Part shown: in pieces, positions 20,203 through 31,910 of the stretch
How positions within the stretch are numbered: the stretch's first letter is position 1
Layout: each line of letters starts with the position of its first letter
Source: Alligator mississippiensis
Lineage: Eukaryota; Chordata; Crocodylia; Alligatoridae
Assembly (NCBI RefSeq): GCF_030867095.1
Contig: NC_081824.1
Span: forward strand, 51,928,882 to 51,992,881
Direction: 5' to 3'
Length of the DNA stretch: 64,000 bases
Notes under the pieces: generated by a model
Told to the model about the DNA's origin: nothing
Databases searched by the model: none
What the model saw: only the letters and a program-made list of their open reading frames with translations
Program-made: the position numbers and the translations under genes

Positions 20203-22503
20203 ATACAGCTTCCAGACCAGGGTCAGGGGTTGTCTTATATAGGCCATAAGAAAGTTATAGTTAATATTTAAGGAAAAGCCCAGGTTAACTTTGCTGTGTA
20301 CATGTACCCTCATACCAAATAGATCCTAAGTGGCTTTGGGTTTATAAAGATAGTTTACCTTAAATAGTATATCTTGTTATGCTAAAGGATTTTCTGTAGA
20401 AAAATAGGAAAAATAAGTTTCTAAATTGTGATGTTAATATGGTTAACTTTTCCATAGCTGGGTGTATAACAAGGACAGAATTTTGTATAGCATTATGCTG
20501 AAAGGTGATGATTACCATCTAAGAGATTTTTGATCTATTTGTTAAAACTTAATGACAGCCTAATTACCCTTATTTAGTGGAGGAAACAGTGAAACCTCTT
20601 TATGCATTGAGACAGCTGGAAATAAGGAAGGCTACTGCCCAAATCATGAACCACATAGGGAGAGATTAATTGTGCTGTCTGAGGGTTTCAGTGATTGGGA
20701 GTTGGGAATGTGGTCCTGAGAAGAAGCAGAGCAACAGTGAACTCCCTGAAAGGGCAGACTGGAATTTCTGTGAAAAAATACTTCCTGTTGTTAGTTGTTT
20801 CTACTGTGATCAGGGAAGGAGGACTTTTTGTGTGGTCTTTTCTTTGTAAATAAAGAAATAGTTGTGTTATATCATCAATTTATCCTCTTAATTGACAAAG
20901 CCGTTCAAGACAATGAATATTGATTAACTCCTCAAGCCAAAATATATTTCATTGTATGGAATTATAAATCTCTTTTTCTTTCTCTTTCTCCCTGTCTCTC
21001 TGAAAAGCATTTCCTTTAATGCGAATTGCTCTAGCATGGAGGGACAGACTATCCGCCCATTCTGCTGTAGACATACAGGATGAAAATGCAATGGATTTTC
21101 TCAGGTGAGAGAGAATATAGCAGGAGGATGCTTCTATAGCATCATTTCTCCCTCCAGACTCATGGTTGTTCCCCACAGTGACTGTGCAATGATCTGGATG
21201 TACAAGTGAATGAAAGCTTTGCAAGAGTGGGTGGGATAGAGGTAGACAGCTGTCCACCAAACTGTTGAAAACCCTTCTTAGTGAATTCTGTTTTCTACAG
21301 GGCATGACTGAAGAAGGGGAATTATGTGAAACTTGGCCATATTGTAAGCATATTTATTAAGAGCCTGGAGAGAGCAGCAAAGACCTTCTGGCCACTGCGG
21401 AGGCACAGTACCTCTGTGGAGTTCCTCAAATTCACGCTGGACTCATTTTACCTTTTGTACCTGGGGAGGAGGTGTTCCCTCTTGGTTCAATAAGTTTATA
21501 GGGAATGAAAAGAGCAGCATATTTCTAATGCAGTATGAATGCATATTCCAGCATATTAACCATTCATGATTTTCAGCTGCAAGTTTAGGTTCCCAGAGTC
21601 CTGGGAGTGTAAGCTCTATGTGGGTTGCTTCTTGCAATTAAGGATATTGAGGTCCTTGCTGAGGTGTCTCTATGAAAACAGCATGGTTCAGGAAGACAAG
21701 CTGGCATTCAAAAATAATAATGCTTGTGTGATTTATGTTGAATTATAGATTTTGCTTGCAAAATGTTATGCGGATATAGACATGAAGACTATCGTATTTT
21801 AATTCAATATTCATTTTAGAAAATTAAGTATTAACAAGTATTAAAAACCAATTAACCATGAATTGAACTAAAGTAAACAAATGTGAAGAAAGGAAAAAGA
21901 GGAGGTTGTGATCAGCCAATGTAGTAACATTGGTTTATGGTTCCTCAAGGACTGATTAGTCATATAAAGGGTTTCACAGGAGCAGAACATGTATTATGAG
22001 TCACAGATTTATTTGAGACTTGGCTTAGCTCATCCCATGAAAAATATTTTCCTAAAATGACTTTTTTGTCTGGCAGAAATTCTTCAGGGTCTCTCTGCCT
22101 GAAGTTGTAACAGCAACTAAAGATTCTGAGCATAAAAGTATCATTCATTGACCCTATGGAATAAACAGTTTTAGGTGTTCAACAAGTTACCCTTCCCACA
22201 TCCATGTATGAGCACAGGCCATTGTAATGACTGTGCCAAATAGTATGTGCAGAACAAATCCTTAATCATGATGGGTGAGGCTGGGATGAGAGAGAAGAGA
22301 AGAGGGCTTTCTCAGACTGACTAGCAGCAGCTGTTTGGTGAGCTCTGCTTGAATAAAATCTTAAAACTATACAGGCATTTAATACATAAAAAGATCCCCA
22401 ACACTGATTAGTTAGATGTGGCCCAGGGGTGGACTTATTTTTACCTATTATATCTACAAACAGAAAATGACTCTCAGTGGATTTCTTCCCTTGCTGGAGA
22501 GAG

Positions 22504-22508
<5 letters not shown>
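20203..22508. other. No gene recognised; one unassigned 118-codon ORF
   Basis: The minus strand holds an ORF at 20949-21305 (118 codons) that ends in a low-complexity KEKEKE stretch and shows no domain I know. An AATAAA occurs near 20850 in GTAAATAAAGAAATAG, which resembles the tail of an LTR or transcript, but nothing else supports either. Confidence 0.35.

Positions 22509-22537
<29 letters not shown>
22509..22537 (+). repeat. Poly-A run, 29 bases
   Basis: An uninterrupted A-run that directly precedes the antisense CR1-like fragment at 22538. Confidence 0.9.
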
Positions 22538-22539
<2 letters not shown>

Positions 22540-22720
22540 TTCACAGATCTTAAGGCCAGTAGGTACCTTTATATCATTACGTCTGATCTGCTTTTGGGTC
22601 TTATCTCCTTTTGGGCACAGGGCACAGATATACACCTAGGAATTATTTTGTCCTACATTACTGAGCCCAAACACTTTTCATTGGGCTACTATATTATCAT
22701 TTAGGGAGTTATAAGGAGAA
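22538..22720 (-). mobile_element. CR1/L3-like LINE 3-prime fragment
   Basis: GATTCACAGATCTTAAGGCC, AGTAGGTACC, GTCTGATCTGC and GAGCCCAA follow the order of a common sauropsid LINE tail in antisense (GATTCTAAGGCCAGAAGGGACC, TAGTCTGACCTCC, GAGCCCAATAAC). It is strongly diverged and 5-prime truncated. Confidence 0.5.
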
Positions 22721-24193
22721 GAAAAAGGTAAGGGTTTGAACTGTAAACACCAACTTTCATTACATAAATTTATTTTCCTTTTAGTTGTCTGGCTTCATTT
22801 TGTCCTCTTTTCTTGCTTCATGTTATAAGACCCTTTCTTTGTACTGTCTGCTTGGTTCACATACCTTAAACATGCCTCCTTGTACAACTGCGTTTTAGCT
22901 GTGCTTGCATGCACCCATTGCTGTGATGAGCCCATATTGTTTCCTTCTGATGCTGTGATAACTTATATATTGCAATGCATTATGATTGCCTGACAATGGC
23001 AGCAAATGGCTAACTGCTTTCTCATTGCAATACTAGCTCAAACAGAGTAGGAGATTTGAAAAAGTGCTCTCTCCCTCCTTTGTGAAAACTTTCTAAACTA
23101 AGTTTGTTCATCCTCAGATGAAGTGTTTCTCAAAACTTAATATAGATAATTCATCAAACAGAAATAAAATAGCAGTACAGAAGTGGGGGGGAGAATATAC
23201 TATAATAGAATTCAGGAAATACAGTGACACAGTAACATTATTTATATAGACAGACACTAGCAAGAAGGAAGTTTAAAAAGCTGTCTTTTGCCTTAGGCAT
23301 GTTTTAGCGTGCTGTTCAACATAGTTTTTTCTAGAGTTTTTGGAGTTGTTGCGAAACCCCCCCCCCCCCCCCCGACCCTCCAAAAACTCCTAATAAAACA
23401 CAAGAAAATTATTTTTTCATGGAAGCTGTCTGTCTATTTGCCCGTCTGTCTGTCTATGTAGTGAAGGAGGTGCTTCTCTATACCTTCCTCAACTATCCCC
23501 AGCTACTGCCATTTTTGTCACCCTTATCATGCTGGCTAGGCTTATGCTGAAGTGCCCTTGTTACCCAGCCAGCCCCTCTGCAGAACATTGAGCCAAGAGG
23601 AAGCAGCCCCAGGCTGGCCTCCTGGCTCCTCTGCCAGCTGGGGTTGCTCTGCCCCAGCTCAATGTGCTGCACTGCTGGATGCATGTGTAAACACATGCCT
23701 GGGAGCAATAAATTCTGGTGCAATAAGCAATGGAGTTTATTCAAGCTCATAAATATGCATGTATAGATGCAATCTGTGTGTGTGGGTGTGCGTGTGCGTG
23801 CATGTGTATGTGTGTAGGTCCACAGAAAGTTAACATTTTATTTAGTTCCCTAAGTTATAACTTTGTTCTGGCTTAGGCAAAGTAGAGCAGCTCAGTTGTT
23901 TTCCTTGCATCCAACAGGAGTGACATATTTTCTAGCTCCTATATCCTCTCTGATAGTCAGGTTTCTATCAATGCTCACTGTACTATTTTCCCCAGAGGGT
24001 AGATTTTCCATTTTCTTCTGTAGTTTTCATTCATGCTGTGTGACAAATGTGATAAGATCAGACAGGCCAATCCTTGTAGTCCTGTTTTCCCATCCTGGGC
24101 TCAACCTTGTTTGTTAATGTAGTTGTAGTAACTTATGCCTGCTAGCCTGCCTTTCCCCAACACCATTCATTTTTCATCCCTATTGCTCTATTG
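22721..24193. other. Simple repeats; no gene recognised
   Basis: A C-run of 17 bases lies at 23357-23373, GTCTGTCTAT-type repeats near 23428-23458 and a TG-rich tract at about 23775-23815. ORFs here have no domains. Confidence 0.5.
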
Positions 24194-24960
24194 CAGGGGA
24201 TTTCAACCTTTTAAAACAGTGTGCCCCTTCTCTCTCAAAGTTTCAGCTCATGTATATTTTTTTTCTTGCTTTTAAGGGGCAGGGGGAATGAGGATGGGGC
24301 TGCTTGTCCAGAGGGTGTGTGTGTGGGGGTGGCTCCTGCCACTGCAAGCACCCTGGGAGGACATGGGGGGGGCGTGTGCCCCTGGATCTGCATGTAAGGT
24401 GGGGCAGGGTGGCTCAGTCATAGGGGAGGGAGCAGGGCTGGGGCAGGGGCTACTCAGCCAGGGTGGGGCATGGGACTGAGCTGCGTAGGGCAGCTTCTCA
24501 CTATGTGCACCCCTGGTAGGAGATGGGTGCATGTGCCCCCAGATCTGTGCTGGGGCGAGGGCAGGCTGCCACTGCAGGCTCGAGCCAGCGCCAAGCTGTT
24601 CCCACCAGGGAGCTGAGCCAGACTGCGCTCACAGCAGGTGGTGGTGGTGCTGGGAGAGGGGGCTTGGGGGGGCTATGGTGAATTCTGGAGTGCCTGCAGC
24701 CCCTTCCATATCCCCCTTCCCAGTGCCACCACCGCCCCTCCCAAGTGCAGCCTGGCCCAGCCCCTGCCCGGAAGAGCCTAGCATTGCCTTGGCCCCAGCC
24801 CACAGTGGCAGCCTGCCCCATCCCATGTGCAGATCTGGGGGCACATGCCCCCTATGCCTCCTGGGGTGTATGCAGCAGCAGGAGCTGCCACCCCCTCCCC
24901 CAGATGAGATGCTTGTGGCTCTGTCCTATACTCTGCCCTGACTATGCAGCTCCTGCCCCT
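24194..24960. mobile_element. hAT-like left end with GC-rich foldback cargo
   Basis: The left edge CAGGGGATTTCAACCTTTT is of the CAGNGGTTCTCAACC type seen in Charlie-like hAT elements. From about 24290 a GC-rich foldback begins (left arm to about 24650, right arm about 24660-24960). It aligns with the core at 14240-14890: GTGCTGGGAG, GAGTGCAGCCTGGCC, CAGTGGCAGCCTGCCC and TGCAGATCTGGGGGCA occur in both in the same order. The right edge of the element was not placed, because another foldback follows directly. Confidence 0.6.
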
Positions 24961-25810
24961 GGGCTGGCAGGTGGCACTGGGGACAGCTCTGGGATGGCAA
25001 GGGGCTCTGGGGTCTGGCCTGGGCTCCAGGGGGTGGGTAGGAGCTGTCCCTGGCTCCAGGGGCAGCTCCCAGTCATGCAGAGCTTGGGGTTGGCTGTGGC
25101 TGGTGATCCCAGGAGGAGTGTGTGCAGGTCTGAGCCACCAGCTGGGGAGGTGGAGCCCATGGCACCTATACCGTACCTATTCTTCCTTCTCTCGGGAGCT
25201 GCAATTTTCCCCTGGGAGCTGTGAGTGCAGTGGCAGTGTGGCCCAGGCTTCACCACAGTATGTGTTCTGCAGCTGAGGGAGTGGCACTGGGGTGCAAGGC
25301 AGCGGGGGCCATGGAGCGGGCCCAGGTCCAGGAACTGCCCTCATACTACAGCCAGGCATGTCTGGTGACAGTCCATGCTAGGCTCTGCTGTTACACCAGG
25401 TACTGCACGGGAGCAGGGGCTCAGACAGCCCAGTCAGGGATGGGATCAGCTGCTCAGCAGCACAACAGCAGTTCCCAGGCCTGGGGCTTCTGTATGGTCC
25501 CTGCTGCCCTGCATCTCAGTGCCTCTCCTTTGGCTGCAGGACATGCACCATGGGGGAAGCTCTGGGTCCCACTGCCACTGTGATCACAGCTCCTGGGGGA
25601 CATCACAGCTCTCAGGGGGAGGAAGGATAAGTGCAGTATGGGTGCCATGGGCCCTGCCTCCCTGGCTGGTGGCTTGGGCCTGCATGCCCTCTTCCCAGGA
25701 GTACTGGCTGCAGCTGACCCTGAGCTCTGTGGGGCTGAAAGCTGACCCCAGAAGCAGACAGCTCCCCCCACACCCTAGAGCTCAGGGCTTTGCCAGGAAG
25801 CGGTGTGACC
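24961..25810. repeat. Second GC-rich foldback
   Basis: Roughly 24961-25380 is inverted relative to 25400-25810. CACTGCCACTGTGATCACAG pairs with the CTGTGAGTGCAGTGGCAGTG region, and peptides on opposite strands agree (CISVPLLWLQ on plus, CTPVPLPQLQ on minus; HCHCDHSS and HCHCTHSS). Composition is like the preceding core, but the sequence differs. ORFs up to 168 residues are palindrome by-products. Confidence 0.6.
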
Positions 25811-25849
25811 CCCTGCTGCCTGGGCTGACCAGAAGCAATTTGCTTTTGG

Positions 25850-26042
25850 TCAGCATCTACATGTGTGGTACAGCACATTAGTTTAATGTGCCATTTTCTA
25901 GTATCTGTTTCAATTGGTACTAGCAACTGGTGCATTAGACTAATCTAATGCACAGTAATTGCTGCGCACATGTAGACAGTGATGCTTTACTGTGTGTTAG
26001 ATTAGTCTAATGCACAGTAAAGTGACTCATGTAGATGTTCCC
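25850..26042. mobile_element. MITE-like AT-rich hairpin block
   Basis: CAGCATCTACATGTG at the left and, reverse-complemented, CAGGGAACATCTACATGAG at the right resemble inverted ends. Inside are two short palindromes built on GCATTAGACTAATCTAATGC and TTAGATTAGTCTAA, each followed by CACAGTAA. It may be the true right end of the element that carries the foldback at 24961-25810, or a separate MITE. Confidence 0.4.
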
Positions 26043-27805
26043 TGTATGTTGATTTTCAAACAATTTTATATAAGTTTACATATCAACCTTGCTGCTAACA
26101 TTTTCTCTATAATTCTTTAACTTTTTTTGAACTTTTCAGTTTTGCTGTGAAATCTGAAGGTTTTTCCCTCTCTACTTTTAAATGCCTCTCCCCAGCTGCT
26201 TCTTTCCTCCAGTTTTCAGGGTCCTGAGAGGGAGAAAAGGGAGAGCAATAAGACTTCCCTTTTAAGTCTGAGTACACTCTTGTCCCTCAAAAGGATCTGA
26301 GGGCCTGGCAAGACAGTTGTATTATGTCTCTGGAGAGTTGTTTTCTACTTGATAAGATCAATCTGGGTGAGCAAAAGGCTTTTGAGAACAAAAGTTAAGT
26401 TGCATTTTTATTCCTTGAGGATTTATTTTCTTTCATATTTAAAAGCAGCAAGGGTGTTGGCAGCTGTAAGAGATTTGGATCCCTATGGTATGGTAGGCCA
26501 AAGCTTAAGGGACTGGGTGGACCACAGTGGGATTTTACAAAGTTTAGCTCTGTAAATGTGTAGTGCTCATTTTCTTTGTTTGTTCTTGGCAATGAAGAGT
26601 CAGGACTTCTACTTTACTCCAAGAGTATCCTATCCTTCTGTTAGCACATTCTTGTTCCCTGGTGGTCAGTTGTATGTTATGTATCTTCCTGTAAAAATAA
26701 CATAGGCAGAACTGCTGCTTGTATTACGCACTCTGATAGAATCTGTCACAATATGCAACATCAGGTTACATCCCATGAAATCAGGCTAAACTTGATTCTG
26801 AAGGGTGATGGCTGACTCAAGAAACTTGCGAAGTGCCTTTAACTTCTATTAATCTTTGTGGGAATTCAGGATGGCTGGTCTGTCTCTGGATGAGCCCTTA
26901 TTTAACAGTGTTCACTGTCAACCCTATGACTTGTCACCTAAGTTTATTCTAGTCATTGGCTGAGCAAAGCGATGTCCTACATGCAACAGGATGGCATGTT
27001 TCCCTTTAGAGGTTGTGTTTGGTCAGTTCCCCAACTCCACCAACCTATGTCCCTGCACAATCCACTGGACTGCTCTAGCCTTCTAGTAGAGCTTTCCTGT
27101 GAAAAAGACCAATTTTTTCTGCATCCTTAATGTTTCACTCAGCCCTTTGTAAGAACATAAATAATGACGTTTACACTATATATGGAAGTTATTGATTTAA
27201 GCATGATTTATGTCTCATTTATTAATCTGTAAACACCATGCAAATACGTGTACTGTGAGAAATTTAATCAATGTAAACCATTTAATCTTTCAGTTTACTT
27301 GCTAATACCAATATAAGCTTGACATTAACACCAGTTTACAGAAAGGTTGTTACTGAGAAAGCAGTGATTTGCATTGGTGTGTAAATCAATCATGAAACTA
27401 AAGTTTGGAAAAAGTGATGCACAAACTGTGTGCAAAGCAAAGGATGCTGTAATAAGAACGCTTTCATCTTGTAGATTTGATTAGGTCCATTTTTCATATA
27501 GTGATCTATAAAATCACAGCAAATAGTTTACTTTTTATTTTGAAAATGATTTGACTCTGAGGCACTTGAGCACTGCACAAAGCTAAGTTAACGCCAAAAC
27601 TTTTCAAAGGTCCTAAAGTTCCCAAACAAGAAAACCCTAGAAACCCTCCCACCCCTTCTTATTGAATATAAATGTTTTTTCCTATGTTGTATATAATCTT
27701 GATTCATTGCCTTCCTAAAAAATCACAACATACACTAACATAGATCCAAGTCATATGACCTTATGATGCTTCAGAGATTCTAATTTATTTTTAGCTGGGC
27801 TGAGG
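26043..27805. other. No feature recognised
   Basis: AT-rich sequence without supported features. Confidence 0.5.
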
Positions 27806-27813
27806 GTGTTAAA

Positions 27814-29075
27814 TAGGGCTGTGCGAAGCTTCACCTGCTGTTTCATTTCGATGCTGTTTCGACTCATTTTGAGCCAGGTGGTGAGAGGCAAGGGAGAGCC
27901 AGGGCTGCACTCCAAGAAGCTCTGCAGCCCCACGTGGCTCGGCCCACTGAGGAGTGCAGCCCTGGCTCTCCCCACCTCCCACTGCTCCATTGGGGCTGGC
28001 GGAGCCGACTGGAGCGCAGCTAGCTCTGCCCACCTCCCAACGCTGGGCTGCGCTCCGATCAACTCTGCCAGCCCCATGGAGCTCAGCCTGGTGACGGAAG
28101 GTGGGCAGAACCAGTGCTGTGCTCTACCTCCCACCACCAGGCTGAGTTTCATGGGGCTGTGAACCACTGGGAGCTGAGCCCAGTGGCGGGAGGTGCTTCC
28201 CCCCACCAGGCTGAGTCCCCCAGGGCTGCGAGCCACTGGAAGCTGAGCCTGGTGAGGAGAAGCGCCTCCCACCACTGGGCTCAGTTCCCAGTGCTAGGGA
28301 ACTCAGCCCAGTGGGGGAAGTGCCTCCCCCAGCCAGGCTGTTTCCTCACTGCGGGGAAACTCAGCCTGGTGGGGGGACGCACCTCCCCCAGCCAGGCTGA
28401 GTTTCCCCACGGTGGGGACAGAGCCCGCTGGGGGGCTTGCGTCCCCCCACTGGGCTGTTTCCCTGTACTGGGGATGGACCCTAGCTGGGGGAGGCATATC
28501 CCTCAGCTGGGCTGAGTTTCCCACTGCTACAAACCACTGGGACATGAGCCTGGCAGGGGGAGGCGCTTCTCCCAGCTGGGCTCAGTTCCTCAGCACTGGG
28601 TCCCAGGTGGCAGGGGCAGCCTCCTGTCATCCAGCAGGCAAATCAGGAGCCCACTCACACCCCTGGGAGGGCTATGGAGGCTCTGCCAGTCTCCTCCCGG
28701 GGGGTGTGGGCCCCCAATCTGTCTGCTGGATCACAGGATGCTGCTCCTGCTCCCTGACTCCTGCTTGTCAGCAACTTGTGGTGCAGTTTCCTAGAAACCC
28801 CTGTACCTATCTCCTTGAAACTTGGCAGGCTTCATGCTGTCAGAAGGGTCTACCATCCCTGCAAGGTTCACTGGAATCAGGCAAGAAATGACAAAGTTAT
28901 AGGCTGTTTTATGCTTCCCCATTATAGTCTATAGGTGAAATGTTGAAACAGCAAAACAGTTTTGACAAAACAGAACAGTGCTTTCAAAGTGAAAGGAAAC
29001 TCGAAACGAAACTCTGTTCTATTAAAACATCGAAATGGAAGTCGAAGCAGAATGCTGCTGTTTCGCACAGCCCTA
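27814..29075. mobile_element. hAT-like element, TAGGGCTGTGCGAA ends, with GC-rich minisatellite core
   Basis: The left end TAGGGCTGTGCGAAGCTTC and the reverse-complemented right end TAGGGCTGTGCGAAACAGC match over 14 bases. Flanks GTGTTAAA (27806-27813) and GTGCTAAG (29076-29083) agree in six of eight positions. Subterminal regions are rich in GTTTCGA / TTTCGATG repeats on both sides. The core (about 27900-28700) is GC-rich and tandemly repeated. ORFs of 174, 159 and 133 residues over the core have no domain and are not called. Confidence 0.85.
28139..28640 (+). repeat. GC-rich minisatellite, 57-69 bp unit
   Basis: Units starting (A/G)GGCTGAGTTTCCC or GGCTCAGTTCC begin at about 28139, 28208, 28277, 28335, 28394, 28452, 28509 and 28578. 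Each holds a CTCAGCC(T/C)(G/A)G(T/C)GGGGG and a CCTCCCCCAGC(C/T)GGGCT block, which are complementary to each other. Each unit can therefore form a local hairpin. Confidence 0.7.
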
Positions 29076-29083
29076 GTGCTAAG

Positions 29084-31052
29084 CACATCTTGAGTTGCTC
29101 AGTTCTTTGGGGATCAAATCCTCTAGGCTTGAAACAGAAATAAATGCTGGAGTTTACTTTGAATTCCAGAGGAAAAAATAGTGGCTGTATAAATACAGCA
29201 GACAGATTTATTACGGTAACTTACTGGTATGAGCAGCAAGGGAAAGGAACAAAATCCGCACCTCTAATCTATAGTAAATGGCAAATGATCTTAGTAGAGA
29301 TGTAATGAAAGATGAATGAACCTGGAACACAACTTTATTGACAAATGGAAGAAATTCACATCTCCCTACAAATCAAGGATGGCTCAAAATAATATGAATT
29401 ACTTTTCAGGAGGATAAGGCAGCCCTGACAGGTTATAACAGCAGCCTCAAAATATGGACGTGTCCCCTTGTACGAGTGCCTGTAGAGCTCATTAAAATGT
29501 GCGTGCCAATAAATGTTTTTTCCCCATCTTGCCACCTGGTCATTAAGTGATTGCCTTCCAAAGGAAAGAGTAAAGCCATGGTATGGATAAGTGAGTCCTG
29601 CCATTTCATGAAAAGCTTTTGTTTAGGGTTTGATTGTTTTAAATGAATCTATTTAACATATTTCATATTCCAAGACATTGGACTAAAGTCAAGAGAAGGG
29701 AACTAGAAAGAATTATATTTTCTCTCCAGTCATATGAACTAGCCGGAGGCAAACTTGTGAGGGTAAACCAGAGCTTTACTAATTTCTTTGCTTAGACTGC
29801 CATCCAAAACCTGAGTCAATTAAAAAAAGTAGTTTGGTTAAGATCCCCTGCTGAAAAAGCATACATATCTTTGTGTGTTTTATACATATGGGACCAAACC
29901 CTGTAGTCCCATTTTTGCTCCATTCTCACTCAGACTTCCTCTGTGCTCAATGGAAGTGACCTGAGTACAGGCTGAAGGACCAGTCACTCCTTTGGAGCTG
30001 TGCATCACAGGGATTCTCTCATGGTGATTTGTTCCTGCCCAGGCAAGAAGGGAGGAATATTCTTCTGCCTACATTGTTCTGCCTTCTTTAAGAACCTGTG
30101 GGCTTTCCAATAGAAAGAAGGAAGTGGTTAGAAGCCAGGGAGTATGTGTATTGTTTGTTTTTTTCTCACAGGTTGATTTTCAGGGAATTTTCTCAAGAAT
30201 GAAGTTAACACAGGACAAGGGGTTGTAATACAATAATACAGAAGCTGGGTAGATTGGGAAAAATGTGTCAATGAGAGCCATTGTGAGCATGGTAAGTGTC
30301 ACAGAGCATGGAAAGGCAGTGTGTAGCCACAGGAACTTGTCGATGTATCTATGGATTCTGGCAGATTCTCCTGTTGCCCATGCACAGTTTTGTTATATTA
30401 CAAATCCCAGTAGAATCATTAGTAGGGATTTCTACAATGAAAGACTTGCAGAGCTTCCATTCCTCTGCTCTAGAAAGATATTTTATGCACCTTCTACACA
30501 TTTTATTTTCTACCTTTCACCTGTATACATCCTTCTCATAACTGTGACACCTGAGTAGTTGATAATTTGTTAAGGTAGGGAGAGTTGTGGGGGGGAATAA
30601 TATTTTGTGCTGAATAAGTATTTCAGGACTTGAACAATAGTGAAATACCATGTATTTTGTTTTTATGCACACAATAGATAAATTAAATGTCTGTTGTTCT
30701 ATTAATATGTATCTGAATCAACATAGGATCTTGTGTATGTTTTAGATGAGTACCTGGGTGGTGTTCTACATGTGTGGTACTGAGTAGGACACCCAATTTA
30801 ATAAATGTATTCACAGTGAGGAGAAAGAATAAGAACCCAGATGAATGGATGGATAGTTATGCTACATTTGTGATTGTGTGCATGTATGTGTGTGTATGTT
30901 TTATTTAAATGAAGAAAACCAATATTTATAAATTATAAAATGAATGATATATATATTTCACCCATATTGATTTTCTTCATTTTCTACGGGCCATGCACAT
31001 TCTGTTTCAGGCTAGATGTAGACAAGCTGAACTTGTTCCCGTGCTCTGGGTA
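29084..31052. other. No gene recognised
   Basis: The minus strand has an 82-codon ORF at 29356-29604 (GLTYPYHGFTLSFGRQSL and so on) that I cannot assign. The rest is AT-rich without recognised repeats. Confidence 0.4.
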
Positions 31053-31270
31053 CAGGTTTCCCTCTCTTTATGCTATACATGTATTCCTGGAAAACGGTGC
31101 ATAACAAAAATTCACATAAAGGGAACCCACTTTACAATCTAACAAATAGGGATACATTCCAAGACCTTGACTGTACTAACCCCCAGACCCATTTCTATCA
31201 CTTTTACAAGTCAATTTTGGTGCTCACCAGCAGCAGACAGTACACACAAGCACAGGGTAGTGGTGAATGT

Positions 31271-31906
31271 TTAGTTGGCGTGAAAAGAGGTTGGTGAAGG
31301 GTCTTCAGTGTCAGAGTTCACACCACTGGTTGGAGGTACAGGTAGGGTAACATCCATAGGAGAATCAACAGGCACAGGGCTCTTATCACCGTCCAACACC
31401 AGTGGGGTGGGGCTGGGGGTAGCTAAGTGAGACTTCAAGAACTGGACCATGGTGCACTGCCTCTCCAATTGTTGGATCTGGGCATACACCTTCTTGTAGG
31501 GAACAAGGAGAGAGAGTTCAAACCATGGTTGAATTGCAGACTCCTGTCCATGCTGGGATCCATATCCAGGGCAAACTGAGCAAGTCTCTCAACCTGTGCA
31601 AAAAACTCTGCTAGCTTCTTCATAGTCATGTCCTTCACCTCAAGGACCACCTCTTGCTCCTGTTCCTCATCAGCAGCTGCAATCTCTATCAGTTCATCAA
31701 CACTTAATTCCTCATTGTGGGAATCAATGAGCTCCATGATGTCTGCCTCCTCAGGGTCTGAAAAGCCATCTCCTCCCACCTTCTGTCCAAAATCAATAAC
31801 CCTCAAACAGTTGTGCACAGTTTGGGGGAGCCCTTGGAGGCCATAACACATTCCTTCCAGAGAGGCTTCTAAGCACTATTTATGGTGGTGGACTTCACTT
31901 CATCCC
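31271..31906 (-). pseudogene. Tigger transposase, acidic C-terminal part
   Basis: Minus-strand pieces WDEVKSTTINSA, PEEADIMELIDSHNEELSVD, ELIEIAAADEEQEQEV and KKLAEFFAQVERLAQFALD match the acidic tail of Tigger proteins. Taking the CR1 away puts NNIMA directly before PWDEVK in one frame, which shows the two sides were once continuous. Confidence 0.8.
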
Positions 31907-31910
31907 ATGG

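Noticed and set aside
20949-21305. 118-codon minus-strand ORF as a gene
   Set aside because: No known domain, a low-complexity end and no supporting splice or promoter signals; left as unassigned.
24745-25881. ORFs of 159 and 168 residues
   Set aside because: They fall in GC-rich foldbacks with open frames on both strands; no domain and no splice or promoter context.
27751-28275. 174-residue minus-strand ORF
   Set aside because: It translates the GC-rich interior and edge of the hAT-like element at 27814-29075, and the repeated peptides reflect the minisatellite.
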